8,423 bases of DNA, taken from the NCBI GenBank assembly GCA_002071245.1, contig MWEV01000274.1, positions 1 through 8,423 of the forward strand, in the 5' to 3' direction. This document shows, piece by piece, positions 1 to 7,429 of the stretch (position 1 is the first letter of the stretch; every line of letters begins with the position of its first letter). The position numbers were made by a program, and so were the translations under genes. This stretch comes from Deltaproteobacteria bacterium ADurb.Bin026. Its GTDB lineage: Bacteria > Desulfobacterota > Syntrophorhabdia > Syntrophorhabdales > Syntrophorhabdaceae. The notes below the pieces were generated by a model. It was not told the DNA's origin and searched no databases. It worked only from the letters and a program-made list of their open reading frames with translations.

Positions 1-1265
1 GAAAGATGTGTATCTTCATCATCATTTACTGGAGATTCAAGAGAAATTGGCTCCCTGGTAATCCTTAAAACCTTTCTCACCTTTTCTATTGAAAAACCAA
101 CTCGTTCCGCTATCTCGTCTGGAAATGGTTCTCTGCCAAGTTCCTGTACAAGTCCCTTGGATACTTTAATAATTTTGTTTATTGTTTCGATCATATGAAC
201 AGGTATTCGGATTGTTCTTGCCTGATCTGCAATTGCCCTTGTAATGGATTGCCTTATCCACCATGTAGCATATGTACTAAATTTATATCCTCTTTTATGT
301 TCAAATCTATCAACCGCTTTCATCAATCCTATGTTGCCTTCCTGTACCAGATCGAGCAGCGGAAGCCCTCTATTCATATACCTTTTTGCAATACTGACCA
401 CAAGCCTCAGATTAGCCTTGACAAGTTCATTTTTATAATAAATACATCTTCTTTCTGCGTCTTCAACCCTGCATAGATAATACCTAAGGTCTTCAGCAGA
501 AACACCAACTTCCCGTTCAATCCTGTGCAATCTCCTTAATATTGTATTTAATTCTCTATCAAAATCCCCATTTCTGTCTTTTTTACAACGTTCATACTCT
601 CTTTCGATATTGTCGATCCTTTCGACATACCTTTTCATCCTCCAGACTATTTTATCGATCAATTTCTTGCTTATATTGATTTCTGATATTATCGACATGC
701 ACCTTTTTTTGTATTCTTCACTGGTGCCATTATTGTTGGGTTTAAACTGTATATGGACATCTCTTAAACGTTCAAGTAATTTTATAACCCTTTCCTTTTG
801 TAACTCGAGCTCGGTTTCAATCTCTTCTTCCTCATCAACATCAAGGGTGATATCTTTTATGTTTGTCTTAGATGTTTTTAAAGATAACAATGTATATAGC
901 AGTTCCTTGACTGTCATTGGGAAAGATAAAATGATCTGCTTGATTTCTTCTTTCGCCTCTTCCATTTTTATCGCAATATCCTTTTCACCCTCTCTGGTGA
1001 GTAAAGACATTGAAGCCATTTCCTTTATATAGTGCCTTATTGGATTGGTAAATTCATCATCATAAAACCCATCGAATTCCCGTTCGAATACATCATCAAT
1101 TTTCCCCTCTTCAGGCAATTCAACATCCGCTTTACTCTCAATCTCAAATAAATCGATATCATCAAAAATGCTTTCTGATTTGTCACTTGTTCTTATAAAA
1201 AGATAAAGCTCCTTATTATCTGAGTTTTCATCAAAGGAAAAAAAACTCTTAGCTTTTTCGGGCAT
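1..1265 (-). CDS. rpoD: RNA polymerase primary sigma factor (sigma-70, RpoD), 3' end outside window
   Basis: Housekeeping sigma factor that directs RNA polymerase to -10/-35 promoters. From the ATG at 1265 one frame stays open to the window edge (421 codons). An acidic leader (about residues 1-72) is followed by region 1.2 (about 74-105, NPIRHYIKEM), a charged non-conserved region (about 110-265), and region 2 with DLVQEGNIGLMKAV at 305-318 and YATWWIRQSITRAI at 332-345. Q339 and T342 correspond to the E. coli -10-reading residues Q437 and T440. Region 3.0 has H357 and E360 (TIRIPVHMIE). The frame ends at EPISLESPVNDDEDTHL, just before region 3.2. By the constant offset of 98 to E. coli RpoD, about 94 residues including region 4 (-35 recognition) lie outside. 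The start is supported by GAGG five bases upstream, 19 nt after the dnaG stop. It is the last visible gene of the operon. A typical region 1.1 is not recognisable. Identity is very sure. Confidence 0.97.
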   Translation of the reverse strand, partial: MPEKAKSFFSFDENSDNKELYLFIRTSDKSESIFDDIDLFEIESKADVELPEEGKIDDVFEREFDGFYDDEFTNPIRHYIKEMASMSLLTREGEKDIAIKMEEAKEEIKQIILSFPMTVKELLYTLLSLKTSKTNIKDITLDVDEEEEIETELELQKERVIKLLERLRDVHIQFKPNNNGTSEEYKKRCMSIISEINISKKLIDKIVWRMKRYVERIDNIEREYERCKKDRNGDFDRELNTILRRLHRIEREVGVSAEDLRYYLCRVEDAERRCIYYKNELVKANLRLVVSIAKRYMNRGLPLLDLVQEGNIGLMKAVDRFEHKRGYKFSTYATWWIRQSITRAIADQARTIRIPVHMIETINKIIKVSKGLVQELGREPFPDEIAERVGFSIEKVRKVLRITREPISLESPVNDDEDTHL

Positions 1266-1270
1266 CTTTA

Positions 1271-1274
1271 CCTC
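1271..1274 (-). promoter_or_regulatory. ribosome binding site of rpoD
   Basis: The minus strand reads GTGAGGTAAAG directly before ATG. GAGG lies five bases from the start codon, inside the 19-nt gap after the dnaG stop. It fixes the rpoD start at 1265 and shows that rpoD has its own initiation site, unlike dnaG and mutS2 upstream, which lack a clear one. Confidence 0.7.
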
Positions 1275-1284
1275 ACTTTATTTA

Positions 1285-2988
1285 TCAATTTTTTGTAAAT
1301 GACAGTATTTGCCTTTTTTTCTCGAGAAGTTTATTTATTGTATTTACATCTCCAATTTTTTCTGCTGCAGATAATCTTTCCGTAATTTTCCTTGCTTCCT
1401 CCTTTTTAAAGGTTTTTGACAAATGTCTTGAATAATCTTTTACTATTATATTAATCTCATCTTCGGTGCATTCAGCCACATCAAAAACACCATTCAAGAC
1501 CAAACTCTTTAATTCATCCTTATCGAGCGATTGCATAAAATCATTTAACTCCAAATTACCCTTTTCAGTGTAATGACTGAACATTTTTTGTAAAACATCT
1601 CTTATATTGACATCTTTTATGTAATTAATCACCTCCTTATCTCTAAAAACCGATAAAAGTTCAGGATAGCTCATTAAAGCACCTATAACCTTCTTGCCTA
1701 TCTGGTTATATGAATGTTGGTTCAAAACCTTTTTTTCATGAACGCTTCCTTTTGACATACTTCTAAAAAAATATCTTTCTTCAACGCCTGTCAATTCTGA
1801 CAAACGTTTAACATAAAGCCTCCTGCTTACAGTATTTTTTATAACCTCGATGTGAGGCATAACAGATTTTATAAATGCCTTTTTGTTTTCTAATGTCTTC
1901 ATTCCCCATTTTTTCATGCAATAATCAAAATAATAATCAAGTATAGATTTTTTGAGCCTCATTGTGTCATTCATTACTTCTTTGCCCTTTTCCCTCAGGA
2001 AACTGTCGGGATCGTGCCCATCCGGTAATACAACCATGTTACCATTTATATCCATTTCTGAAAAAACCCCTATCAAACGGAGTGCACTTTTTATACCTGC
2101 TTCATCGCCATCGAGCATCAAGGTAATATTTTCTGTATAATTTCTAAGTTTTGACAATTGACCCTCTGTAACAGATGTTCCGAGCGTGGATACTACATTC
2201 TTGAAACCATTCATATAAAGGGAGATATGATCGAAATAGCCTTCAACAATAAAAACTTCATCTTTTTCAGCAATGCTTTTTCGCGCCTTGTCTATGCCGA
2301 ATAAAGAAGATCCTTTTGAAAATACAGACGATTCCGGTGAATTGATATATTTTGGGAAACCATCTTTTTCGATTGTTCTACCACCAAAACCTACAATCTT
2401 TTTGTTTACATCAAAAATGGGCATAACTATCCTTCCCCTGAATATATCGTATATTTCACCTTCTTTTGTCCTCACAATACCAGTATTTATAAAGACATCA
2501 GTTTGAATGTTTGTTTTTTTTATAAAATTCGCCAGACTCTCTCTTGATCTTTCACTATATCCAATCATAAATTCTTCGATTATATCATTTCCTATACCCC
2601 TGGCTTTCAGATAGTTCAGCGCAATCCTCGAAGACATTAGATTCTTATGGTAATATTCAGCCAATCTTGAAAGCGCATCAAATGCATTGTTTCTCTTTAC
2701 AAAATCCTTTTTTATTTTAATGCCATATTGACGGGCAAGACTTTCAATGGCTTCTTGGAAAGTCAGACCGTCATATTTCATCAGGAAATTTATTGCATTG
2801 CCTCCTTCATTACAGCCAAAACAATAAAAAATCTGCTTCTCAAGACTTACAGTGAATGAAGGCGTTTTTTCTTTGTGAAAAGGACACAGGCCTACAAAGT
2901 TTCTACCAGTTTTTCTTAACTGAACGTATTGGGAAACAACCTCCACTATATTTATCCTTGAGAGCACTTCATCGGCAATATTCATCAT
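1285..2988 (-). CDS. dnaG: DNA primase DnaG
   Basis: Synthesises RNA primers for replication and works with the replicative helicase at the fork. At 567 residues it has near-normal family length with all three domains. The N-terminal CHC2 zinc-binding domain has C35, H38, C56 and C59 (CPFHKEKTPSF, then CFGC). The catalytic core has FRGRIVMPIFD at 183-193, GFGGR at 200-204, and the Toprim motifs EGYFD (249-253, E249 acidic) and DGDEAG (293-298), followed by DPDSF (326-330). The C-terminal helicase-binding region runs from about 430 to the end and is helical. The start overlaps the mutS2 stop: the junction reads ATGATGA, so translation can begin at either of two adjacent ATGs (2988 or 2985). 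No clear Shine-Dalgarno precedes it (only TTGAG), so translational coupling to mutS2 is likely. The gene ends 19 nt before rpoD. Confidence 0.98.
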   Translation of the reverse strand: MMNIADEVLSRINIVEVVSQYVQLRKTGRNFVGLCPFHKEKTPSFTVSLEKQIFYCFGCNEGGNAINFLMKYDGLTFQEAIESLARQYGIKIKKDFVKRNNAFDALSRLAEYYHKNLMSSRIALNYLKARGIGNDIIEEFMIGYSERSRESLANFIKKTNIQTDVFINTGIVRTKEGEIYDIFRGRIVMPIFDVNKKIVGFGGRTIEKDGFPKYINSPESSVFSKGSSLFGIDKARKSIAEKDEVFIVEGYFDHISLYMNGFKNVVSTLGTSVTEGQLSKLRNYTENITLMLDGDEAGIKSALRLIGVFSEMDINGNMVVLPDGHDPDSFLREKGKEVMNDTMRLKKSILDYYFDYCMKKWGMKTLENKKAFIKSVMPHIEVIKNTVSRRLYVKRLSELTGVEERYFFRSMSKGSVHEKKVLNQHSYNQIGKKVIGALMSYPELLSVFRDKEVINYIKDVNIRDVLQKMFSHYTEKGNLELNDFMQSLDKDELKSLVLNGVFDVAECTEDEINIIVKDYSRHLSKTFKKEEARKITERLSAAEKIGDVNTINKLLEKKRQILSFTKN

Positions 2989-5276
2989 ATAAACTCAACA
3001 ACAGTAACACCTGCGTTACCTTCTTCGCTTCTTAAATGCTTTATAAATTTCTCATCAGACAAATAATCTTTAACGGCTTTCATCAGACGTCCAGTACCAA
3101 TTCCATGTACAATTTTCGCCTTATGAACACCATTAATTATTGCAGAATCTATAAATTTACTGAGCGCAGAAATTGCCTCCTCAACTCGAAACCCTATAAT
3201 ATTTAATTCCGGTGTGATATTGTTATTTGAGGTCAAACCTATTTTGCTGTATACATCTTTTTTGGGCAATTCTTTCGACTTGCTTATGAAAACCCTGCTT
3301 ATTTTTGTCCTTACATTACCCGTTATAACTTCTACTATATCCCTCACCTCGTCAATATCTGTAACGTATCCGCTGATTCCCAGCGTCCTTATTGTGACAT
3401 AATCGCCGATTAGAAGTTTATCCTGTTTTTTACTTTCAGTGCGTACATATTTATCTTTTAATCTGCTTAATCGTTCCTTATTTATCTTTATAGACGCTTT
3501 TTCCTTTTTTGCAATCTCTTTTTTTATCTCATCCAGTTCTTTTTCAAGCTCCAATAGTTTGTTGTTGCATTTTTCTTCATATTCCCTGAAATATTCTTCC
3601 TTTTTCTGTTTAATCAAAGATATCTTATCCTTCAGTTCCTCTCTTAGCTTTTTAATCTTATCTTTTTCTTCATCTACCCTCTTTTTACCGTTTTCCAATG
3701 CACAAATAAGGTCGTTTAACATATGTTCTTGGGCACCCAAATACTTGGAACTTTTTTCAATTATTTCATCGGGGAAATTCATGTTTTTTGCAACATTAAT
3801 CGCATTACTGTATCCGGCCATGCCGTATGTAAGCTTATAAAGGGGCTCCATACTTTCCGGATCGAATACGGTTGACGCATTTATTGCAAACGGTCTTGAA
3901 TAACCATAAGCCTTTAAAAGGTTCAGATGCGTGGTAACAACTATTTTACATCCCTTATCCACAAACATATCCATAATACCCATAGATAGGGCAGATGCCT
4001 CCTGTGGTTCTGTATTGCCTCCAATCTCATCAATAAGGATTAGTTCACCGCCTTTTATTTTGTTGTAGATATCTTTAATTGACATCATATGCGCTGTAAA
4101 ACTCGAAAGCTCCATAGAAATATCCTGTTCATCCCCGATAATTGCATATATATTTGAATATACAGGTAGTTTTGGTCGACCGGATGCTGGAATAAACAAA
4201 CCAGCTTGTGACATAAGCGACAACAAACCTATTGTTTTCAGTGCAGCGGTCTTTCCACCGGCATTGGGTCCACTTATAATCATGATATCCTTTTTTTTAT
4301 CGAGTTTTATATCGATCGGGATCGTCATCTCCTTTTTTGATATAGCAATAAAGGGGTTTCTTGCATTATTTATATCGATTGAGCCGTCATTGCTTATTTC
4401 AGGCCTTATGCAATCAAACTCTGTGCTGAAAAGGGCAAGGCTATGATAAAAATCCAGCTCGCAAATAATATCCAGGTTTATTTCAAGGTCGCCTAATGAT
4501 TTTCTTGCATATTCGGTTAAGTCATTGAGAATTCTCAATTCTTCTTCTTTTTCCTCCTTTTCGAAGATGCTTATACTATTATTCAATTCAACACATTCCA
4601 CAGGCTCTACAAAAGACGTCTTCAAAGAATGTGAATAATCATGAACAATACCTTGTATAAACTGATTGAAATTAGGTTTAAAGGGTACAACATATCTTCC
4701 GTTTCTAACAGCAATATAATTATCCTGAAGAACAGGCGCAACAGATTCACTTTCCATAATTCTATTCAGCAGGTTTCTTATTTTTTCCTTGTATACATAG
4801 AGGTCAGTCCTGATCCTTGAAAGTTCATATGAAGCTGTATCTTCAATAGTACCTTCACTGTTAATGGTTTGTTTTATTTTTGTTGTTAACGGATAAAGAG
4901 GGTTTATCTTTTTTATTGCTTCTTCGATGAATTGTTTCTTTATGTGTACTTTTTTAAGATACTTTAAGACGCTGTCGCAAACAGAAAGAAAATCAGAGAG
5001 AGCAATGAATTCCGATATTTCAAGAAGTGAATCTTTTATATTTAGCCTTTTGATAATGTCCTTGATGAAAGGAATGTCAGAAAATGGGATTTTGCCATCC
5101 CATCGCAATACCTCCATCACGGCTTCGATTTTATCCTGTCTTTCCTGGATTAAGTTGGTATCGTTTTCTGGTAGCAGGCTGGAGATTAATTCATGTACAT
5201 ACTGAATAGAAGAGTAATTTTTAAGCAGCTCGAGTAACTTTGTATAGTCGAGATATAATAAGGTTTTATCAATCAT
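2985..5276 (-). CDS. mutS2: MutS2 family ATPase with C-terminal Smr domain
   Basis: MutS2 homologues are not mismatch-repair proteins. They suppress recombination in some bacteria, and in Bacillus subtilis MutS2 acts on collided ribosomes. The length of 763 residues is normal. Visible in order: N-terminal helical core (1-320) with YVVPFKPNF at 195-203 and GIVHDYSHSLKTSFVEP at 209-225; ATPase with Walker A GPNAGGKT (336-343), signature segment GDEQDISMELSSFTAHM (381-397), Walker B LILIDE (412-417) and switch histidine H450 (TTHLNLLKAYGY); a highly charged coiled coil (about 525-620); a small beta, KOW-like segment (about 621-665); and the Smr domain (about 689-763) with intact HGIGTG (724-729). 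The usual LDxRG of Smr reads LNIIG here (691-695), so nuclease activity is doubtful. It starts 17 nt after yqeY without a visible Shine-Dalgarno, and its stop overlaps the dnaG start by 4 nt. Confidence 0.97.
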   Translation of the reverse strand: MIDKTLLYLDYTKLLELLKNYSSIQYVHELISSLLPENDTNLIQERQDKIEAVMEVLRWDGKIPFSDIPFIKDIIKRLNIKDSLLEISEFIALSDFLSVCDSVLKYLKKVHIKKQFIEEAIKKINPLYPLTTKIKQTINSEGTIEDTASYELSRIRTDLYVYKEKIRNLLNRIMESESVAPVLQDNYIAVRNGRYVVPFKPNFNQFIQGIVHDYSHSLKTSFVEPVECVELNNSISIFEKEEKEEELRILNDLTEYARKSLGDLEINLDIICELDFYHSLALFSTEFDCIRPEISNDGSIDINNARNPFIAISKKEMTIPIDIKLDKKKDIMIISGPNAGGKTAALKTIGLLSLMSQAGLFIPASGRPKLPVYSNIYAIIGDEQDISMELSSFTAHMMSIKDIYNKIKGGELILIDEIGGNTEPQEASALSMGIMDMFVDKGCKIVVTTHLNLLKAYGYSRPFAINASTVFDPESMEPLYKLTYGMAGYSNAINVAKNMNFPDEIIEKSSKYLGAQEHMLNDLICALENGKKRVDEEKDKIKKLREELKDKISLIKQKKEEYFREYEEKCNNKLLELEKELDEIKKEIAKKEKASIKINKERLSRLKDKYVRTESKKQDKLLIGDYVTIRTLGISGYVTDIDEVRDIVEVITGNVRTKISRVFISKSKELPKKDVYSKIGLTSNNNITPELNIIGFRVEEAISALSKFIDSAIINGVHKAKIVHGIGTGRLMKAVKDYLSDEKFIKHLRSEEGNAGVTVVEFI

Positions 5277-5293
5277 TGTGGGCTATTGACTAT

Positions 5294-5743
5294 CTATTTC
5301 GAAGACAGTCTTTTAAGCACCATTCCACTCAACACCTTTCCGTCAGTCCTTCCAGGAAATTTATCCATAATGGTTTTTATTACCTTACCCATATCTTTTT
5401 GACTTTTTGCTTCAATCGATTTTATAGCCTCTTCTATCTCTCTTGAAAGTTCTTCTTCAGTCAAAGGAGCCGGTAAAAATTCCTTTAATATCTCAAGTTC
5501 CTTCTCCTCTTTCTGAGCAAGCTCTACCCTATTGCCTTTCTTGAAGCTTTCAATAGAATCTATATGTTGCTTTATAGATGTTTTGACGAGTGCATAAAAC
5601 TCATCTTCAGTCAAAGCACGTATCTTTTCGACTTCTTTATTTTTGATTGCAGCTAAGAGCATCCGCAGAACGGATACCCTTAAGCTGTCTTTTTGCTTCA
5701 GAGATATTTTTAGGTCTTCTTCTATTCTGGCTCTGTGTTCCAT
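5294..5743 (-). CDS. yqeY: YqeY / GatB-Yqey domain protein
   Basis: Small helical protein of the GatB/YqeY family. The domain resembles the tail of the GatB subunit of tRNA-dependent amidotransferase, but the stand-alone protein has no firmly established function. Its 149 residues match the usual length of about 150. Family hallmarks are visible: DLKISLKQKDSLRVSVLRMLLAAIKN (about 10-35), the acidic middle with EFYALVKTSIKQHIDSIESFKKGNR, LEILKEFLPAPLTEEEL (about 83-99), and KDMGKVIKTIMDKFPGRTDGKVLSGMV near the C-terminus. The start lies 2 nt after the rpsU stop (TAATAATG), so it is probably translated by reinitiation; the only purine-rich stretch, AAGGGA, is inside the end of rpsU and rather far away. 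Its place between rpsU and dnaG is common for this family and hints at a translation-related role, which is an inference from context. Confidence 0.95.
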   Translation of the reverse strand: MEHRARIEEDLKISLKQKDSLRVSVLRMLLAAIKNKEVEKIRALTEDEFYALVKTSIKQHIDSIESFKKGNRVELAQKEEKELEILKEFLPAPLTEEELSREIEEAIKSIEAKSQKDMGKVIKTIMDKFPGRTDGKVLSGMVLKRLSSK

Positions 5744-5745
5744 TA

Positions 5746-5955
5746 TTAGTAGAGTCCCTTATCCATAACCCTTTTAAGTTTCTTTAATGCTCTTTTCTTT
5801 GCAGCAAGCATTTTTTTCTTCTTTTTTACGCTCGGTTTCTCGTAATGTTCTCTTTTCTTTATCTCAGAAAGTATGCCTGTCTTCTCGCATTGTTTTTTAA
5901 ATCTTTTTAGGGCACTTTCGAAGGACTCTCCTTCTCTTACAATAACTGCCGGCAT
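5746..5955 (-). CDS. rpsU: 30S ribosomal protein bS21
   Basis: Small-subunit protein that binds near the anti-Shine-Dalgarno end of 16S rRNA and assists initiation. At 69 residues it is full length for the family. It has the typical MPAVIVREGESFESALKRF start, KKQCEKTGIL, REHYEKPS, and a lysine-rich helical tail (KKKKKMLAAKKRALKKLKRV, about 45-63). It is the first gene of the operon and ends 2 nt before yqeY. An exceptionally strong ribosome binding site lies 9 bases upstream, the strongest of any gene in the window. An out-of-frame ATG sits 4 nt before the chosen start (ATGAATG); the chosen one gives the conserved N-terminus. The identity is certain from the whole-length pattern. Confidence 0.98.
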   Translation of the reverse strand: MPAVIVREGESFESALKRFKKQCEKTGILSEIKKREHYEKPSVKKKKKMLAAKKRALKKLKRVMDKGLY

Positions 5956-5963
5956 TCATCTTT

Positions 5964-5973
5964 CCCTCCCTCC
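5964..5973 (-). promoter_or_regulatory. duplicated GGAGG ribosome binding site of rpsU
   Basis: On the minus strand this reads GGAGGGAGGG, two overlapping perfect GGAGG cores. The downstream core ends 9 bases before the rpsU ATG and the upstream core 13 bases before it. Other genes here have at most GAGG or AGGAG, or nothing visible. Such a strong site fits high expression of a ribosomal protein. It could also serve autoregulation, because bS21 sits beside the anti-Shine-Dalgarno; that part is inference. Confidence 0.8.
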
Positions 5974-5984
5974 ATTCATGGAAT

Positions 5985-5997
5985 TAACTTAAAGTTA
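5985..5997. promoter_or_regulatory. 13-bp palindrome at the probable rpsU transcription start
   Basis: TAACTT-A-AAGTTA is a perfect odd-centred inverted repeat immediately downstream of the proposed -10 box, covering the expected start point near 5993. An operator is possible from its position. In sequence this AT-rich a chance palindrome is also plausible. The 8-mer AACTTAAA is present at 5986-5993 and again at 6006-6013, two helical turns apart. Confidence 0.3.
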
Positions 5998-5999
5998 TT

Positions 6000-6029
6000 A
6001 ATCTAAACTTAAAAACCGCTTGAAGTCAA
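6000..6029 (-). promoter_or_regulatory. putative sigma-70 promoter of the rpsU-yqeY-mutS2-dnaG-rpoD operon
   Basis: On the minus strand TTGACT (6024-6029; five of six matches to the -35 consensus) is followed after 18 bases by TAGATT (6000-6005; four of six to the -10). It lies in the 110-nt gap between purA and rpsU, the only gap in the minus-strand cluster large enough for a promoter, and would give a leader of about 38 nt carrying the strong ribosome binding site. I see no intrinsic terminator for purA in this gap, so readthrough from purA may also contribute. Confidence 0.5.
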
Positions 6030-6065
6030 CATAAATGATGGTAAACATGGCAGAAATAGACTGTT

Positions 6066-7355
6066 TCATTCAAAAGGGTTTTTAAGCACGATGGTACTTT
6101 CTCTTTCAGGTCCCGTTGAAATTATGTCTATGTTCACACCTACAATTTCTTCCAATCTTTTGAGATATTTCCTTGCATTTAAAGGGAGGTCGCCATAACT
6201 AGTGATACCTCTCGTTGGGCTATTCCAACCATCAATATCTTCGTACACAGGTTCACACTTAGGATATGACGTGGTTGCCATTGGTGGATCAGTTAAAAAC
6301 CTATTTCCCAATTTATATTTGGTGCAAACCCTGATTTTATCAAATTCATCGAGGACGTCAAGCTTCATCATACACAGGCCTTTTACTCCGTTGAGTTTTA
6401 AAGCCCTGCGAACAATAACTGCATCAAACCATCCGCAGCGTCTCGGCCTGTTTGTTGTCGCGCCGTATTCTCCCCCGATCTTTCTTATCCTTTCACCTGT
6501 TTCATCTGATAATTCTGTCGGAAAAGGTCCCTCCCCTACCCTCGTCGTGTATGCTTTACATATCCCGAGAATATAGCCTACGGAAGTAGGGGGCGCACCG
6601 CTTCCCGAAAAGATGTTTCCTGAAACAGTGTTTGAAGATGTTACAAACGGGTAAGTACCGTGATCAACATCCAGATAAGTTCCCTGTGCACCCTCAAAAA
6701 GCATCTTTTTGCCTTCTTGCTGGCATTTATGAATAAATTGCGTTGTATCGGTTGTATATTTTTTAAGCAGCTTCCTATATACTTCGTAACTCTTTATTAT
6801 TTCTCTCGCCTTAAATGGCTGATCTTTATAATATTTTTTAATGATAAAATTCTTTATTTCGAGGTTTTCCTTTACCATGTCAGAAAACATCTTTTTATCA
6901 AGTAGGTCAATAACCCTTATACCCATCCTGCTAACCTTATCCTCGTAAGCCGGACCTATACCACGCCCTGTAGTTCCTATCTTGTTCTTTTTCTTTGATT
7001 CTCTTAACATATCAAGCTTCTTGTGGTAAGGCATAATTATATGAGTTAAACCACTTATCATCAATCTTTTATCATCTTTAATGTATCCTATTGATTTAAG
7101 ATCGTTGATTTCTTGCTCTAATATACCAGGGTCTAGTACCACACCGTTTCCTATGATACAATATTTTTTCTCATGAAGAATACCTGATGGGATTAAATGC
7201 AGTATTACCTTTTTTCCTCCTACCACAATAGTATGTCCTGCGTTTGCCCCTCCTTGAAACCTCACGATTACATCAGCATATTCGCTGAGTATATCAATAA
7301 TCTTTCCTTTACCTTCATCACCCCACTGGATTCCTACAACACCAACATTTGACAT
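6066..7355 (-). CDS. purA: adenylosuccinate synthetase
   Basis: Catalyses the GTP-dependent joining of IMP and aspartate to adenylosuccinate, the first committed step from IMP to AMP, in the cytosol. At 429 residues it has normal bacterial length. The GTP-binding start QWGDEGKGK spans 10-18, with catalytic D13, and H41 lies in GGANAGHT (35-42). The second signature GTTGRGIGPAYEDK is at 127-140, FEGAQGTYLDVDHGTYPFVT at 220-239, VGEGPFPTEL at 273-282, GATTNRPRRCGWFD at 298-311, and the C-terminal nucleotide-binding STGPERES at 413-420. No key residue is missing. The start is supported by AGGAG (7366-7370) 10 bases upstream. It is transcribed toward rpsU, 110 nt away, and divergently from the Tim44-like gene. 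Its own promoter is not clear to me. Confidence 0.98.
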   Translation of the reverse strand: MSNVGVVGIQWGDEGKGKIIDILSEYADVIVRFQGGANAGHTIVVGGKKVILHLIPSGILHEKKYCIIGNGVVLDPGILEQEINDLKSIGYIKDDKRLMISGLTHIIMPYHKKLDMLRESKKKNKIGTTGRGIGPAYEDKVSRMGIRVIDLLDKKMFSDMVKENLEIKNFIIKKYYKDQPFKAREIIKSYEVYRKLLKKYTTDTTQFIHKCQQEGKKMLFEGAQGTYLDVDHGTYPFVTSSNTVSGNIFSGSGAPPTSVGYILGICKAYTTRVGEGPFPTELSDETGERIRKIGGEYGATTNRPRRCGWFDAVIVRRALKLNGVKGLCMMKLDVLDEFDKIRVCTKYKLGNRFLTDPPMATTSYPKCEPVYEDIDGWNSPTRGITSYGDLPLNARKYLKRLEEIVGVNIDIISTGPERESTIVLKNPFE

Positions 7356-7365
7356 AAATGATATT

Positions 7366-7370
7366 CTCCT
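7366..7370 (-). promoter_or_regulatory. ribosome binding site of purA
   Basis: The minus strand reads AGGAG ten bases before the ATG at 7355. It supports the chosen start, which also gives the conserved N-terminus beginning just before the GTP-binding loop. Confidence 0.7.
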
Positions 7371-7429
7371 GTTTTGGCTTTATTTCAGTAACGAATATCT
7401 TCTTAATACACCTTAGCACCAAAATCAAG

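Noticed and set aside
195..1032. Plus-strand open frames of 64-140 codons across this stretch
   Set aside because: They lie antisense to rpoD, whose minus-strand frame encodes full sigma-70 motifs; the translations are low-complexity shadows rich in Ser, Phe and Ile.
3439..3840. Plus-strand frame of 133 codons that looks membrane-like
   Set aside because: It is the complement of the Lys/Glu-rich coiled coil of mutS2, which naturally reads as Phe/Ser/Leu on the other strand.
5956..6065. Possible purA terminator before rpsU
   Set aside because: No GC-rich stem followed by a T-run is visible on the minus strand in this gap.
6202..6905. Plus-strand frames of 124 and 81 codons
   Set aside because: Antisense to highly conserved purA and without supporting start signals.
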